NCBI GenBank assembly: GCA_051252075.1
Contig: JBPOFU010000001.1
Span: 62,001-126,000, forward strand
Length of the DNA: 64,000 bases
DNA from: Oceanococcus sp051252075
GTDB taxonomy: Bacteria; Pseudomonadota; Gammaproteobacteria; Nevskiales; Oceanococcaceae
Direction of reading: 5' to 3'
Positions within the stretch are counted from its first letter, which is position 1, and every line of letters starts with the position of its first letter. The notes beneath the pieces are model-generated. The model ran no database searches. It had not been told where the DNA came from and saw only the letters and a list, made by a program, of their open reading frames with translations. Both the position numbers and the translations under genes were made by a program. Shown here one piece after another: positions 43,902 through 52,939 of the stretch.

Positions 43902-44647
43902 CGCTGTAAAAACCCGGCCAAACGCTCATCACTGTCGGTCATCGGATAAACCCGTGAAAATTCAAAAGCCAAGCCCTCATCCAGGCCGCTACCTTGAGTG
44001 CGACGGTACAATTCCTTGTAGGCAGCCAAAGCTTGAGCACTGTTACTGGATATCTGCTCGCACAACTGATCTACCCGTTCATCCAACTGCGCGCGCGGCA
44101 GCGATTGGCAAGCCAGCCCGATAACGGCAGCTTCCACGCCTTTCACGGTACGCGCAGAGTAGGAGAGTTCACGCGCGCGCTGCGATCCGACCCGCTGCGG
44201 TAAGCGCTGACTCATACCCCAACTGGGGCGCAACCCCCATTTCGCATGGGTGTCGCCAAAGCCCGCCTCATCAGCACACAACAGCAAGTCGCACGCCAAA
44301 GCAATTTCCAATGCGCCGGTGTAGCAATGGCCATTCACTTTGGCGATAACTGGTTGCGGAGCTTGTTCTATGGCGTCGATGAGACGCCGTGCAGGCGCAT
44401 CCAAAATCTCACCCACCGAACCATTGATCAACTCCACGGTACCCAAGGCTTTTAAATCCACCCCAGCAGAGAAGGCTTTACCTTCCCCGGTCAATACAAT
44501 GACCTTAACCTCTGCATCTTGCGCTAGGGCGCGAACCTGATCACCGGCTAATTTGAGCATCTCCGGCGTTAATGCATTCATCGCATCTGGACGGTTCCAA
44601 CTTACGGTTGCCACCGCACCATTGCGATTCGTCAAAACTGTGGTCAC
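43898..44647 (-). CDS. Enoyl-CoA hydratase/isomerase family protein
   Basis: 249 residues from a GTG start. The crotonase fold is shown by WNRPDAMNAL near the start, the first oxyanion block KAFSAGVDLKAL (about 58-69) and the second (KVNGHCYTGALEIALACD, about 104-121). The usual second catalytic glutamate position (G-x-x-P/LRPSWG region) reads KWGLRPSWGMSQRL. It could hydrate enoyl-CoA in fatty acid degradation or carry out another crotonase reaction. It is the first gene of a two-gene operon with the nitroreductase. Confidence 0.85.
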   Translation of the reverse strand: MTTVLTNRNGAVATVSWNRPDAMNALTPEMLKLAGDQVRALAQDAEVKVIVLTGEGKAFSAGVDLKALGTVELINGSVGEILDAPARRLIDAIEQAPQPVIAKVNGHCYTGALEIALACDLLLCADEAGFGDTHAKWGLRPSWGMSQRLPQRVGSQRARELSYSARTVKGVEAAVIGLACQSLPRAQLDERVDQLCEQISSNSAQALAAYKELYRRTQGSGLDEGLAFEFSRVYPMTDSDERLAGFLQR

Positions 44648-44686
44648 AGCACACCTCGTCGATAAGGGAAGCGCCGATTGTAACCA

Positions 44687-44944
44687 TCAGTCGCTCACCA
44701 GAATGAGTTGGCGGTTTTTTTCAAAGGTTTTCACCCCGACATAGGGCACATTTTGGATTTCATCCGGGCTGCGAAACGGCCCATGCGCATCGCGATAGCG
44801 CACGATGCGCTTCGCCAAGGCTTGGCCAATGCCATACAGCTCTGCATCCAGCTGCTCTACGTTGGCGGTATTGATATTAATTGGCCCCGCCAGCACACAT
44901 TGGCAAACCAGAGCGAGCAATAATCCCATTGCGATACGAAACAT
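44687..44944 (-). CDS. ComEA-family helix-hairpin-helix DNA-binding protein
   Basis: 85 residues: a signal peptide (cleavage near VLA-G, residue 19) followed by a double helix-hairpin-helix domain starting with PININTANVEQLDAEL and containing two G-IG/VGVK hairpins. Such exported ComEA-like proteins bind DNA in the periplasm and help pull it in during natural transformation. It stands alone; no other competence gene is in the window. Other small periplasmic HhH proteins have uncharacterised roles, so competence is an inference. Confidence 0.85.
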   Translation of the reverse strand: MFRIAMGLLLALVCQCVLAGPININTANVEQLDAELYGIGQALAKRIVRYRDAHGPFRSPDEIQNVPYVGVKTFEKNRQLILVSD

Positions 44945-45084
44945 GTCGTCATACGAAATCTAGAGGTGTACAGATCAATACGCAAAACCCACATAAATCC
45001 GGACACAGCAATTGAGATGACGGCAAAAGCAATCCGTGTTTAAATTAGACAAGACATCTTTCCTATTTATAGAAGAGGCAACAC

Positions 45085-45903
45085 TTGAGCGATCAACCCA
45101 CCGTGCAACAACGCGATATCCACTTTGATTTGAGTGATGTCGAGCTGTGCAATTGGCATGGTCAAGGCGCTCATGTCAGCCTGTTTTTCAACGCTTTATC
45201 ACCGTTTTTTCCTGAAGGCGAGAAGTTTTTTATACGCAGCGTACGGCGTTACGCCGACGACATAGCCGATCCGATTCTCAGCGAAAATGTGCAGGGATTT
45301 ATTGGACAAGAAGCCATGCATGGCCGCGAACACCGTGAATACAACAAGGGCTTAGTCGCCGCTGGACTACCCGCCGATAAAGTCGAGCGCTTTGTTATCA
45401 ATGACTTGCGCATTACCGAAAAATACTTCTCCGATAGAGCCAAACTGGCGATGACCATTGCGCTGGAACATCTAACGGCCATCATGGCCAGCGTGCTGCT
45501 GTCTGAACCACGCGCCCTAGATGGCAGTGATCCAAAGCTTGCCAAGCTGTGGCGCTGGCATGCGATAGAAGAAACCGAGCACAAAGCGGTAGCTTTTGAT
45601 GTTTATCGCCAAGTCGCACCTGGCCTAAGCGGCTACCTTTTACGCTGCGCCATTATGCTAATGACTTCGCTGCTATTTAGCCTAGAAATTTTTGTAGTCC
45701 ATCTGCTGTTTTGCTGGCGCGCTGGCGTAGCAGGAGATTTTCGCGGATGGGCACGCTGCTGGTGGTTCCTTTGGGGATCACCAGGACTCAAGCGCCGCGC
45801 CATCGTGCCGTGGCTTGCTTGGTTCAAACCCGGTTTTCATCCTTGGCAGGACGATAACCGCTATCAAATTGATCGCTGGAAGGCGGAATCCGAACACGCC
45901 TGA
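45085..45903 (+). CDS. PF10118-type predicted metal-dependent hydrolase
   Basis: 272 residues from a TTG start supported by an AGAAGAGG ribosome site 6 nt upstream. Conserved histidine/glutamate sites typical of this family are visible: FIGQEAMHGREHREYN (about 72-87) and WHAIEETEHKAVAFD (about 152-166), suggesting a di-iron-like helical bundle. A membrane-associated hydrophobic segment lies at about 185-215. The reaction is unknown. The gene is 20 nt upstream of two acyl-CoA dehydrogenase genes, so lipid metabolism is a fair guess. Confidence 0.8.
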   Translation: MSDQPTVQQRDIHFDLSDVELCNWHGQGAHVSLFFNALSPFFPEGEKFFIRSVRRYADDIADPILSENVQGFIGQEAMHGREHREYNKGLVAAGLPADKVERFVINDLRITEKYFSDRAKLAMTIALEHLTAIMASVLLSEPRALDGSDPKLAKLWRWHAIEETEHKAVAFDVYRQVAPGLSGYLLRCAIMLMTSLLFSLEIFVVHLLFCWRAGVAGDFRGWARCWWFLWGSPGLKRRAIVPWLAWFKPGFHPWQDDNRYQIDRWKAESEHA

Positions 45904-45923
45904 AGCACCCCAAGGAGATTCAC

Positions 45924-47243
45924 ATGCCGAAACGGCAAAAAGACGTGCAAGGTCTCGGCCTCGCCGCGCTAAACCGCATCGCCGGTTCCAAAATGCTAGA
46001 GGCTTTACGCCTGAAAAAGCCAACAGAAAAAGCGTTGTATAGCGCCAGTAAAGCCGGCTTTAAAGTGGCTGGAATGACTGGAAAACCGTTCAAAACGGTG
46101 AAAAACCTACTGTCCCCCGCACGCCTGGAGCAACACAAAACCAGTGAACTGTTCGACATAACGCCGACTGAAGAGCAGGCCATGATCGTCGAATCCGTGC
46201 GCCGCTTTTCCGCAGAAGCCTTACGCACTAGCAGTGCGGATGCAGAATCTCATTGTGAAGTGTCTGAAGAAAATTGGAAGGGTGCCTTCGAATTGGGCCT
46301 AGGCTTAATGTCCGTCCCGGAGAAATTGGGCGGCGCGGCACAAGAGCGATCGCCGGTTAGCTCAGCACTGATAGCTGAAGCCTTAGGCTGGGGCGACATG
46401 GGGCAAGCTTTGGCTTTACTCGCCCCAATAGGCGTTGCTAATGCCCTAGCCAGCTGGGGCAATAGCGACCAACAAATGAAGTATTTGGCCAGCTTCGCCA
46501 GTGAAAACCCTCCGGATGCGGCTATCGCACTGTTGGAGCCGCAAGCCCTCGCCGACGTAAGCCAGCCACGCTGCTACGGCAGTCGCCAGGATGATGGCGC
46601 GAGCTGGGTGGTTAATGGGGAAAAAGCGCTAGTACCACTGGGGCAGTTTGCGGATTTACTGATTGTCAGCATCAATTTGGAAGGACAAGGCCCACGCCTG
46701 GTGCTGCTCGAAGGCAATGCCCACGGCCTCAGCGTGAAAGCCGAGCCCGGTATGGGACTGCGAGCCGCCAGCCTGGGGCGCCTAAGCTTGCAGGATGTTA
46801 GCGTCAAAGCTGAACAAATATTGGGTGACGAAAGCCATTTACACGACGCCATCGCTTTGGCTCGACTGGGCTGGTGTGCCCTGGCCGTTGGTGCCTCACA
46901 AGCGACCTTGGACTACGTCATTCCTTATGTGAATGAACGTAAAGCTTTTGGCGAACCGTTAAGCCATCGCCAGGGCGTTGCTTTTCCTATCGCCAATATG
47001 GGCATAGAACTCGACGCCATGCGCCTTATGGTCTGGCGTGCCTGCGCCCTAGCAGAGCAAGGCAATCCCTTTTCCCGCGAAGCCGCATTGGCGCACCGTT
47101 TCTGCGCCGACAAAGCCATGCAAATCGGCAGCGATGGCGTACAGATGCTAGGCGGACACGGATTCGTCAAAGAACACCCGGTTGAACGCTGGTATCGCGA
47201 CTTACGCGCGGTCGGCACCATGGAAGGAGGCTTGTTACTGTGA
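45924..47243 (+). CDS. Acyl-CoA dehydrogenase with N-terminal extension
   Basis: 439 residues. A basic leader of about 70 residues (KALYSASKAGFK and similar) precedes the acyl-CoA dehydrogenase fold: N-terminal helices (about 80-190), a beta domain (about 195-290) and C-terminal helices ending in QMLGGHGFVKEHPVERWYRD. The chain stops right after a GTMEGG segment, where the catalytic glutamate of the family is expected. GGAG precedes the ATG. The stop overlaps the GTG start of the next dehydrogenase, which suggests two subunits of one enzyme. Confidence 0.87.
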   Translation: MPKRQKDVQGLGLAALNRIAGSKMLEALRLKKPTEKALYSASKAGFKVAGMTGKPFKTVKNLLSPARLEQHKTSELFDITPTEEQAMIVESVRRFSAEALRTSSADAESHCEVSEENWKGAFELGLGLMSVPEKLGGAAQERSPVSSALIAEALGWGDMGQALALLAPIGVANALASWGNSDQQMKYLASFASENPPDAAIALLEPQALADVSQPRCYGSRQDDGASWVVNGEKALVPLGQFADLLIVSINLEGQGPRLVLLEGNAHGLSVKAEPGMGLRAASLGRLSLQDVSVKAEQILGDESHLHDAIALARLGWCALAVGASQATLDYVIPYVNERKAFGEPLSHRQGVAFPIANMGIELDAMRLMVWRACALAEQGNPFSREAALAHRFCADKAMQIGSDGVQMLGGHGFVKEHPVERWYRDLRAVGTMEGGLLL

Positions 47244-48445
47244 TCCGTCTCGAAGAACCCCGAAAATACAAAATGCTGGCCCACCAGGCCAAGCAAGTCG
47301 CAACAGAAATTTTCCGCCCTAACTCACGCAAATACGACCGCGGAGAACATGACTATCCGAAAGAGCTGGATATGTTGTCGGCGCTCATGGATGGCATGAA
47401 TGATGGTGGCGACCGTGGCGCAGGCGCTGCCGGCCTTTCCCGCAGCGATAAAGCGGATGGAGAAATCGTCAACGGCGCCAATATGAGTACGGTCTTAGGC
47501 CTGATAGAGCTGTGCTGGGGCGATGTGGGTCTGGCCCTTTCCCTACCACGCCAAGGATTAGGCAATGCAGCCATCGCTGCGGTAGCCAGCGATGAGCAGA
47601 AAAAACAGCTGTCCGGCTGCTGGGCCGGTATGGCCATTACCGAACCGGGCTGCGGCTCAGACTCGGCTGCGGTTAAAACCACTGCGATTAAAGATGGCGA
47701 TGAATTTGTCATCAACGGGGAGAAAATCTTCGTAACTGCCGGCGATCGCTGTGACCACGTTGTGGTCTGGGCATCACTAGACCCGAAAAAGGGCCGCGCC
47801 GCGATCAAATCCTTTGTCGTCTCCAAAGACAATCCCGGCATGAAAGTGCTGCGTTTGGAACACAAATTGGGGATACGCTCCTCCGACACCGCCACCATCA
47901 TGTTTGATAATTGCCGGGTGCCAAAAAGCGCCTTACTAGGCACTGAAAAAATCGACACCAAGCAAGGCTTTGGTGGGGTCATGCAGACCTTTGATAACAC
48001 TCGCCCGGTGGTTGCTGCCATGGCGATTGGTGTGGCACGCGCATCTTTAGAGCGCTGCCGGGAACTGCTGACTGAAGCTGGATTGAACTTGGATTACACC
48101 GCCGATCGCTGGCGTATGCCCGCGGCCGCATCGGAATTTTTTAATCTGGAAGCAGAATGGGAAGCGGCGCGCTTGCTGACCTTACGGGCAGCTTGGATGG
48201 CCGACAACGGCCAACCCAATTCTCTACAAGCCTCCATGGCCAAGGCGAAAGCTGGGCGCATGGGCACACAAGTCACCTTAAAGTGTGCCGAACTGTGCGG
48301 AGCGCTGGGTTATTCGGAAGATGAACTGCTGGAAAAGTGGGCACGCGACTCAAAAATCTTGGACATTTTTGAGGGCACGCAACAGATTCAGTTGCTAATC
48401 GTGGCTCGCCGTCTGCTGGAAAAATCATCTGCGGAGCTGAAATAG
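47240..48445 (+). CDS. Acyl-CoA dehydrogenase
   Basis: 401 residues from a GTG overlapping the upstream stop (GTGA). FAD-binding and substrate segments are present: AITEPGCGSDSAAVKT (about 133-148) and the C-terminal ILDIFEGTQQIQ with the catalytic glutamate (about residue 381). It would oxidise an acyl-CoA to the trans-2-enoyl-CoA with FAD, passing electrons to ETF. Coupled to the preceding homologue and followed 144 nt later by a long FabG-type reductase. Confidence 0.9.
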   Translation: MIRLEEPRKYKMLAHQAKQVATEIFRPNSRKYDRGEHDYPKELDMLSALMDGMNDGGDRGAGAAGLSRSDKADGEIVNGANMSTVLGLIELCWGDVGLALSLPRQGLGNAAIAAVASDEQKKQLSGCWAGMAITEPGCGSDSAAVKTTAIKDGDEFVINGEKIFVTAGDRCDHVVVWASLDPKKGRAAIKSFVVSKDNPGMKVLRLEHKLGIRSSDTATIMFDNCRVPKSALLGTEKIDTKQGFGGVMQTFDNTRPVVAAMAIGVARASLERCRELLTEAGLNLDYTADRWRMPAAASEFFNLEAEWEAARLLTLRAAWMADNGQPNSLQASMAKAKAGRMGTQVTLKCAELCGALGYSEDELLEKWARDSKILDIFEGTQQIQLLIVARRLLEKSSAELK

Positions 48446-48481
48446 GGCCAATTGACGCACTGCAACATACGGCATAGAATG

Positions 48482-48501
48482 GTGGCCAGTGAAATGGCCA
48501 C
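48482..48501. repeat. 7-bp inverted repeat upstream of the long FabG gene
   Basis: GTGGCCA (48482-48488) and TGGCCAC (48495-48501) surround a 6-nt GTGAAA centre. It is in the 144-nt gap between the acyl-CoA dehydrogenase and the reductase gene. No T-run follows, so it is not a typical terminator; it could be an operator or a weak RNA hairpin. Confidence 0.35.
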
Positions 48502-48589
48502 ATCCGCGTGAGCTAAGCATTTATCAGCCCCGCGATGCGCCGCATACTAATTCTTCATTGATAATCAATCCCATGTGGGGGACACACGA

Positions 48590-49954
48590 ATGAGCGATTT
48601 TCTACTGCGCCTGGCTGAACAGCCAGCGACCCGATCCCTGATCAAATCCATAGGCCTGCCAACACCGCAAAAACTAGCGCGTGCAGAAGGTCCTTACGCG
48701 GATGAGCAACTGTCCGGTCGCCGCATCTTAATGGGCGCAAGCCAAAATGCGTTTGCCGCGACTGCTGTAGAAGCCGCACTGAAAGAAGCCGGCGCACAGT
48801 TAGATCGTTCCGCGCCAGAAACGCTAGGCGATGAGCACAAATTCAACGGCCTAGTTTTTGACGCCACTGGTTTAGCTGGCCCGGCAGACATTAAGGAGTT
48901 GTATAACTTCTTCCACCCTGTCATCCGCAAAATCAAAGCCAATGCCCGCATTGTCGTGCTGGCACAAAACCCAGAAACAGCCCCCGACGTGCACAGCCGC
49001 ACAGCCGCTCGTGCTGTTGAAGGCTTTGTTCGCTCGCTGGGCAAAGAAATTGGCAAGAAAGGCGCGACCGCCAATCTGGTGAATGTACAAAAAGGCGCAG
49101 AAAAGCAGGTCGCCGGTCCTTTGCGTTTCTTCCTGTCGGACCACTCCACCTATGTGGATGGCCAAGCAGTGACCGTAAACAAGCCGAAAAAAGCCCCAAG
49201 CAAAATTGCTCATAGCCAAGCGTTGGCTGGCAAAGTGGCCTTGGTCACCGGTGGCGCGCGCGGCATCGGCGCAGCCACCGCAGCACGCTTAGCCGCTGAA
49301 GGCGCCAAAGTTGTGGTGCTGGACATCCCACAAGACGCGGAAACTCTACAAGCCACTGCTGACAAGATCGGCGGCGAAGCGCTAGCACTGGATATCACTG
49401 GCGCTGATACGCCCAAAGCCATTGTTGATTACTTCAGCAGCAAGCATGGCGGCGTAGACATAGTGATTCACAATGCCGGTGTCACCCGTGACAAAACCAT
49501 TGCCAATATGAACGAAAAATTCTGGGACATGGTGCAAGCCATTAACTTGGAATCCATTGTTCGGGTTGACGATGCCCTGCTAGAAGCGGGTACCCTGAAC
49601 GAGCATAGCCGCGTGGTCTGCTTGTCCTCCATCGGCGGTATTGCCGGTAACTTAGGGCAAACCAACTACGGCGCAACCAAAGCCGGTTTGATTGGCTACG
49701 TAGAAGCCCGTGCTGAAGAGCAGGCCGGCAAAGGCATTAACTTTAATGCTGCTGCGCCTGGCTTCATCGAAACCCGCATGACTGCGGAAATGCCAATGAT
49801 GATTCGCGAAGCCGGTCGCCGCATGAACTCCATGTCGCAAGGTGGGCAACCAGAAGATGTCGCAGAATTGATCTGCTTCCTGTCGACTCCCGGCGCTGCT
49901 GGCGTATCAGGCAATGTGGTCCGCGTTTGCGGCCAAAGCTTGATCGGCGCCTAA
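48590..49954 (+). CDS. Long 3-oxoacyl-ACP/CoA reductase of the SDR family (FabG4-like)
   Basis: 454 residues from the ATG at 48590, which follows GTGGGGG. This is about twice the length of normal FabG. The N-terminal half (1-205) is a Rossmann-like domain without a complete catalytic site. The C-terminal half (about 212-454) is the working SDR with TGGARGIG for the nucleotide and Ser-Tyr-Lys in LSSIGGIAGN and NYGATKAGL. This layout matches high-molecular-weight FabG4-type enzymes acting on long acyl chains. It completes a fatty acid gene run with the acyl-CoA dehydrogenases and is followed by a terminator. Confidence 0.9.
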   Translation: MSDFLLRLAEQPATRSLIKSIGLPTPQKLARAEGPYADEQLSGRRILMGASQNAFAATAVEAALKEAGAQLDRSAPETLGDEHKFNGLVFDATGLAGPADIKELYNFFHPVIRKIKANARIVVLAQNPETAPDVHSRTAARAVEGFVRSLGKEIGKKGATANLVNVQKGAEKQVAGPLRFFLSDHSTYVDGQAVTVNKPKKAPSKIAHSQALAGKVALVTGGARGIGAATAARLAAEGAKVVVLDIPQDAETLQATADKIGGEALALDITGADTPKAIVDYFSSKHGGVDIVIHNAGVTRDKTIANMNEKFWDMVQAINLESIVRVDDALLEAGTLNEHSRVVCLSSIGGIAGNLGQTNYGATKAGLIGYVEARAEEQAGKGINFNAAAPGFIETRMTAEMPMMIREAGRRMNSMSQGGQPEDVAELICFLSTPGAAGVSGNVVRVCGQSLIGA

Positions 49955-49973
49955 AGCGTTCTCGCTTTAAACA

Positions 49974-50011
49974 AAAACCCCGGAGCGCATCACTGCCCTC
50001 CGGGGTTTTTT
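49974..50011. terminator. Bidirectional terminator between fabG-like and TraF-like genes
   Basis: AAAACCCCGGAG (ending 49985) pairs with CTCCGGGGTTTT (from 49998), flanked by A and T runs, so it can stop transcription in both directions. It serves the + strand reductase (stop 49954) and the convergent barrel gene (stop 50036). Confidence 0.9.
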
Positions 50012-50035
50012 GTGTCTGAAATTCAGTGAACCCTG

Positions 50036-51382
50036 TTAGAAACGCCCACCAATACCGATGGATACGCCCGCGCTGCGTGGTGTTGAGTCACCATCATAAT
50101 CTACGCTATCCAAAGCTTGGAAAGCCTCAATGCTGACGATGTTGAACAAATTCACACCCACACTGACAACATCGAGCTTGCTGCCAGCCAAATTGCTACG
50201 CCAGCCCAAACGAATCGCAGGTATCCACCAAGGCCCGCCATAGTTCACGCCCACATTCAGCCACTGGTATTCATTTTTCGCAATGTTCTCAACTTCATTG
50301 AGATCAAGCGTTGAAAACGCTGTAAACCCGCCACCAAGCACGTAACTGGCTTCTAGGCTCAACTGTGGGTCCAAAGTAAAGCTGTCGCTGGCGGCAACCT
50401 CGCCCGGATAGAAAACACCGTCTACGGTGTATCCATTGACGAACTGTGCCGATGCATTGCAATCATCGCGCTCAGGTCCTGCTGGCTTTTGCCCGCAATT
50501 CACGCCTATGCCAGCAAAATCGAACTTCGCTGGAATCAAATTGCGTAAGGTCAGACCCAAACTTAAGCCTTCGGCCACAAAGCCCACGCCGATATCAGCG
50601 CCCAAGGCAGTGGATGATTCTTCATTGAGGTCATAGCTCTCTTCTGCACGGTCAAAGGCAGTGTCATTGCCGCTGCCATCGTCATCCAGCAATGCAACTT
50701 GACGACTCAAACTGCCTTGAATCATTTTCACCCGACCGCCTACGCTGATCGCGCCATCAAAGGCACCGAGTTTTAGAGGCAGCACATCCTGACCATAGTC
50801 AACCGCGAGTTCATAGAACACGCCCGAACGCAGATGCACTGCGGTATTGGTGTCCACCGTGTCGTTATTGGTGTCAATGTCAAGCGGTCCGTCGATGACA
50901 TTAATGTCTATAGAAGCAGCAACCCCGGCATGAATGGCCATGACCCCAGCAAATGCGGGAAACACTATCGGCAAAGCTGGAACGGGCATTGCGATATCCA
51001 AAGTCACGTTGGCTTTATCGCCAATCTCAACCAGCAAGTCTTCAAAATTATCCTTAAGAAAAGCAGCTTCCGCAGGGTTGATATCGCCGTCCGCTTCAGC
51101 GCTTTCAATATTCCGCTCCAGCCGATCAAGCTGGTCGACAAAGTCATCAACAGGGCCAACTTCTATGCCCACGCTGGGCAATCGGAACCCTTGAATCGCA
51201 TACCTACGATCACCCAATGACTGCTTCAAAAGCGCCGGATTGCTTGCGGTTGACGGCGGTGTAGCGTCGATACTCACCACGCCGGTGGTTAAATTCGTTC
51301 CTGTGCCCAGCACCCCGGGCACCGCCAAAGCAGGCGCAGCGACAAACAATAAAACTAAAGCAATCCCATTTCTTTTCAACAC
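50036..51382 (-). CDS. TraF-like outer-membrane beta-barrel protein (PF13729 type)
   Basis: 448 residues. A signal peptide (cleavage near ALA-V) is followed by the segment SNPALLKQSLGDRRYAIQGFR-like (only key part: NPALL) typical of TraF_2 family proteins, a short helical region (about 75-120) and a barrel of about 12 strands. The C-terminus ends in phenylalanine (GIGGRF). Two cysteines in an acidic loop near residues 305-312 may form a disulfide. Annotated homologues are called conjugal transfer protein TraF, yet nothing here points to conjugation. Transport of hydrophobic compounds, as in related FadL-like barrels, is possible. Confidence 0.75.
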   Translation of the reverse strand: MLKRNGIALVLLFVAAPALAVPGVLGTGTNLTTGVVSIDATPPSTASNPALLKQSLGDRRYAIQGFRLPSVGIEVGPVDDFVDQLDRLERNIESAEADGDINPAEAAFLKDNFEDLLVEIGDKANVTLDIAMPVPALPIVFPAFAGVMAIHAGVAASIDINVIDGPLDIDTNNDTVDTNTAVHLRSGVFYELAVDYGQDVLPLKLGAFDGAISVGGRVKMIQGSLSRQVALLDDDGSGNDTAFDRAEESYDLNEESSTALGADIGVGFVAEGLSLGLTLRNLIPAKFDFAGIGVNCGQKPAGPERDDCNASAQFVNGYTVDGVFYPGEVAASDSFTLDPQLSLEASYVLGGGFTAFSTLDLNEVENIAKNEYQWLNVGVNYGGPWWIPAIRLGWRSNLAGSKLDVVSVGVNLFNIVSIEAFQALDSVDYDGDSTPRSAGVSIGIGGRF

Positions 51383-51468
51383 AAGTCATCCCTATTTTTC
51401 TGTATTTTTTGAAGTATGCCATGTGAGCGCGACTTCGCTACATGTACCGAATCAAACCACAACCAAGC

Positions 51469-52317
51469 TCAGCGCTTACGCTCTCGTCGCAGAGCTTCAT
51501 GGACATGAGCAAGGTGTTGCTGCATCTCCTGCAACTGCTGCTGCAGCTGCTCAACTTGTTCTAAGGCATCGGGTTCAGAGTCATCGGCATTGTCCAGCTT
51601 AGCCCGTACATCGTGTATCCGTTGCATAGCATCCACAATGACCGCAATGAATAGATTCAACACGGTAAAGCTCGATACCAAAATGAACGGCACGAAGAAG
51701 GCCCAGGCCCAAGCATGGGTTTCGATCACTGGTCTGGCGATGCCCATGGACCAACTTTCCAAGGTCATGACTTGGAACAAGGTGTACAGCGACTCGCCAA
51801 GACTGCCAAACCATTGCGGGTGAGTTTCTCCAAACAAGCTGGTCGCTATGATCGCGAAGACATAAAACACCAGCATTAACAATGCGAAGATGGACAGTAT
51901 CCCCGGAACGGCATGCAGCAAGGATTCCACAATATTGCGCAGGGTCGGCACCATGCGCACCAGACGCAGCAAGCGTAAAACACGCAACACTGAAAACGGC
52001 CCAGACGCTGGCACCAAAGCCACGCCGACGACCAAAAAATCGAAGATGTTCCAAGGGTCGCGCCAAAACCGCAAACGCTGCACGTACAGTTTGAACAAAA
52101 CCTCGACACTGAACAGCGTCAATATCAAACTATCCAAGCCGTGTATCCACGGCCCAGCCACCTGCATAACCGCGCTGGAGGTCTCCAAACCCAGGGTGAC
52201 CGCGTTGATCAATATCAGCACGACGATGGCGATTTGAAAACGGCGGTCTTCGATCAGGGCACGCAGGCGTTGACGCAGACTCAATGGCGAGGTCAATGAA
52301 CTTTCAGAGTTAGGCAT
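51469..52317 (-). CDS. Voltage-gated sodium channel (BacNaV-type)
   Basis: 282 residues with six membrane helices. The S4 sensor has arginines every third residue (112, 115, 118, 121). The pore loop carries the selectivity filter TLESWS at 185-190, identical to the sodium-selective filter of NaChBac/NavAb-type channels. S6 is at about 207-232, and a C-terminal coiled coil (about 252-282) should hold the tetramer. It is likely an Na+ entry channel used for pH or motility responses. Its start overlaps the DUF1643 gene by 8 nt. The filter and S4 make this assignment strong; channel behaviour is untested. Confidence 0.92.
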   Translation of the reverse strand: MPNSESSLTSPLSLRQRLRALIEDRRFQIAIVVLILINAVTLGLETSSAVMQVAGPWIHGLDSLILTLFSVEVLFKLYVQRLRFWRDPWNIFDFLVVGVALVPASGPFSVLRVLRLLRLVRMVPTLRNIVESLLHAVPGILSIFALLMLVFYVFAIIATSLFGETHPQWFGSLGESLYTLFQVMTLESWSMGIARPVIETHAWAWAFFVPFILVSSFTVLNLFIAVIVDAMQRIHDVRAKLDNADDSEPDALEQVEQLQQQLQEMQQHLAHVHEALRRERKR

Positions 52318-52816
52318 CAGATAAGGGTACGGCTAGAGCAGAATAGGGCTGATACAAGGGATGCACAGGCTCGCCCACTTTCGACAGCTTCAGCACATGC
52401 AACTCCACGCCAGCGTCTTGCAGCAGTGCCAACACGGCTTGACCACGACCGCCGAGCTGGCCGTGGTTGCCCCAGGCAGCGAGCGTCATATCCGCCGACT
52501 TGGCGGCGTTCAAAATGGCGACATCATTAACTTCACCAATGGGATCGCTGCATTGGTATAAACCTTTAGGGTCGGTACTGCGCAAAGCGAAAATATTCAC
52601 CACATCTAGGCGATCAAATCCCCACATCCTGGCCCTGCGGCAGCAGCGCTCAACCGTAGGATCGTTCTTGAATTCATCTGCGGTGGAGGGGTTGAGCATA
52701 ACCACACATAAACTTTTCGGTTTCGCCACGTCTCCCCATACCCGCCATAAGCGGTAACGGTATTGCCGACAGGGGGAAAACTCGGCTTCGCTGTGCTGCC
52801 AGGGTTCAACGCTCAC
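52310..52816 (-). CDS. DUF1643 domain-containing protein
   Basis: 168 residues from a GTG start. The family blocks CVVMLNPSTADEFKNDPTV (about 37-55), RCCRRARMWGFDRLDVVNIFALRS (key: WGF, NIFALR) and AAWGNHG are evident. No function has been established for DUF1643. The gene overlaps the downstream sodium channel gene by 8 nt, so they are probably co-transcribed, though a functional link is not implied. Confidence 0.85.
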   Translation of the reverse strand: MSVEPWQHSEAEFSPCRQYRYRLWRVWGDVAKPKSLCVVMLNPSTADEFKNDPTVERCCRRARMWGFDRLDVVNIFALRSTDPKGLYQCSDPIGEVNDVAILNAAKSADMTLAAWGNHGQLGGRGQAVLALLQDAGVELHVLKLSKVGEPVHPLYQPYSALAVPLSDA

Positions 52817-52939
52817 GAATAATCATTCACAAAATTCAGGGCATGGAGTTTAAGTGATTGCAGCGCCGACGCGCAGCATGACGCGCCGCCCTAGCGCTGG
52901 TATTCTCGGATCATTGATTGCTTAACCAAGGAATGCATA

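Noticed and set aside
47353..48021. Open frame of 222 codons on the minus strand
   Set aside because: Antisense shadow of the second acyl-CoA dehydrogenase.
50036..51382. Sign of a conjugative element from a TraF-like gene
   Set aside because: No relaxase, pilus, coupling protein, integrase or att repeat is near; composition matches its surroundings.
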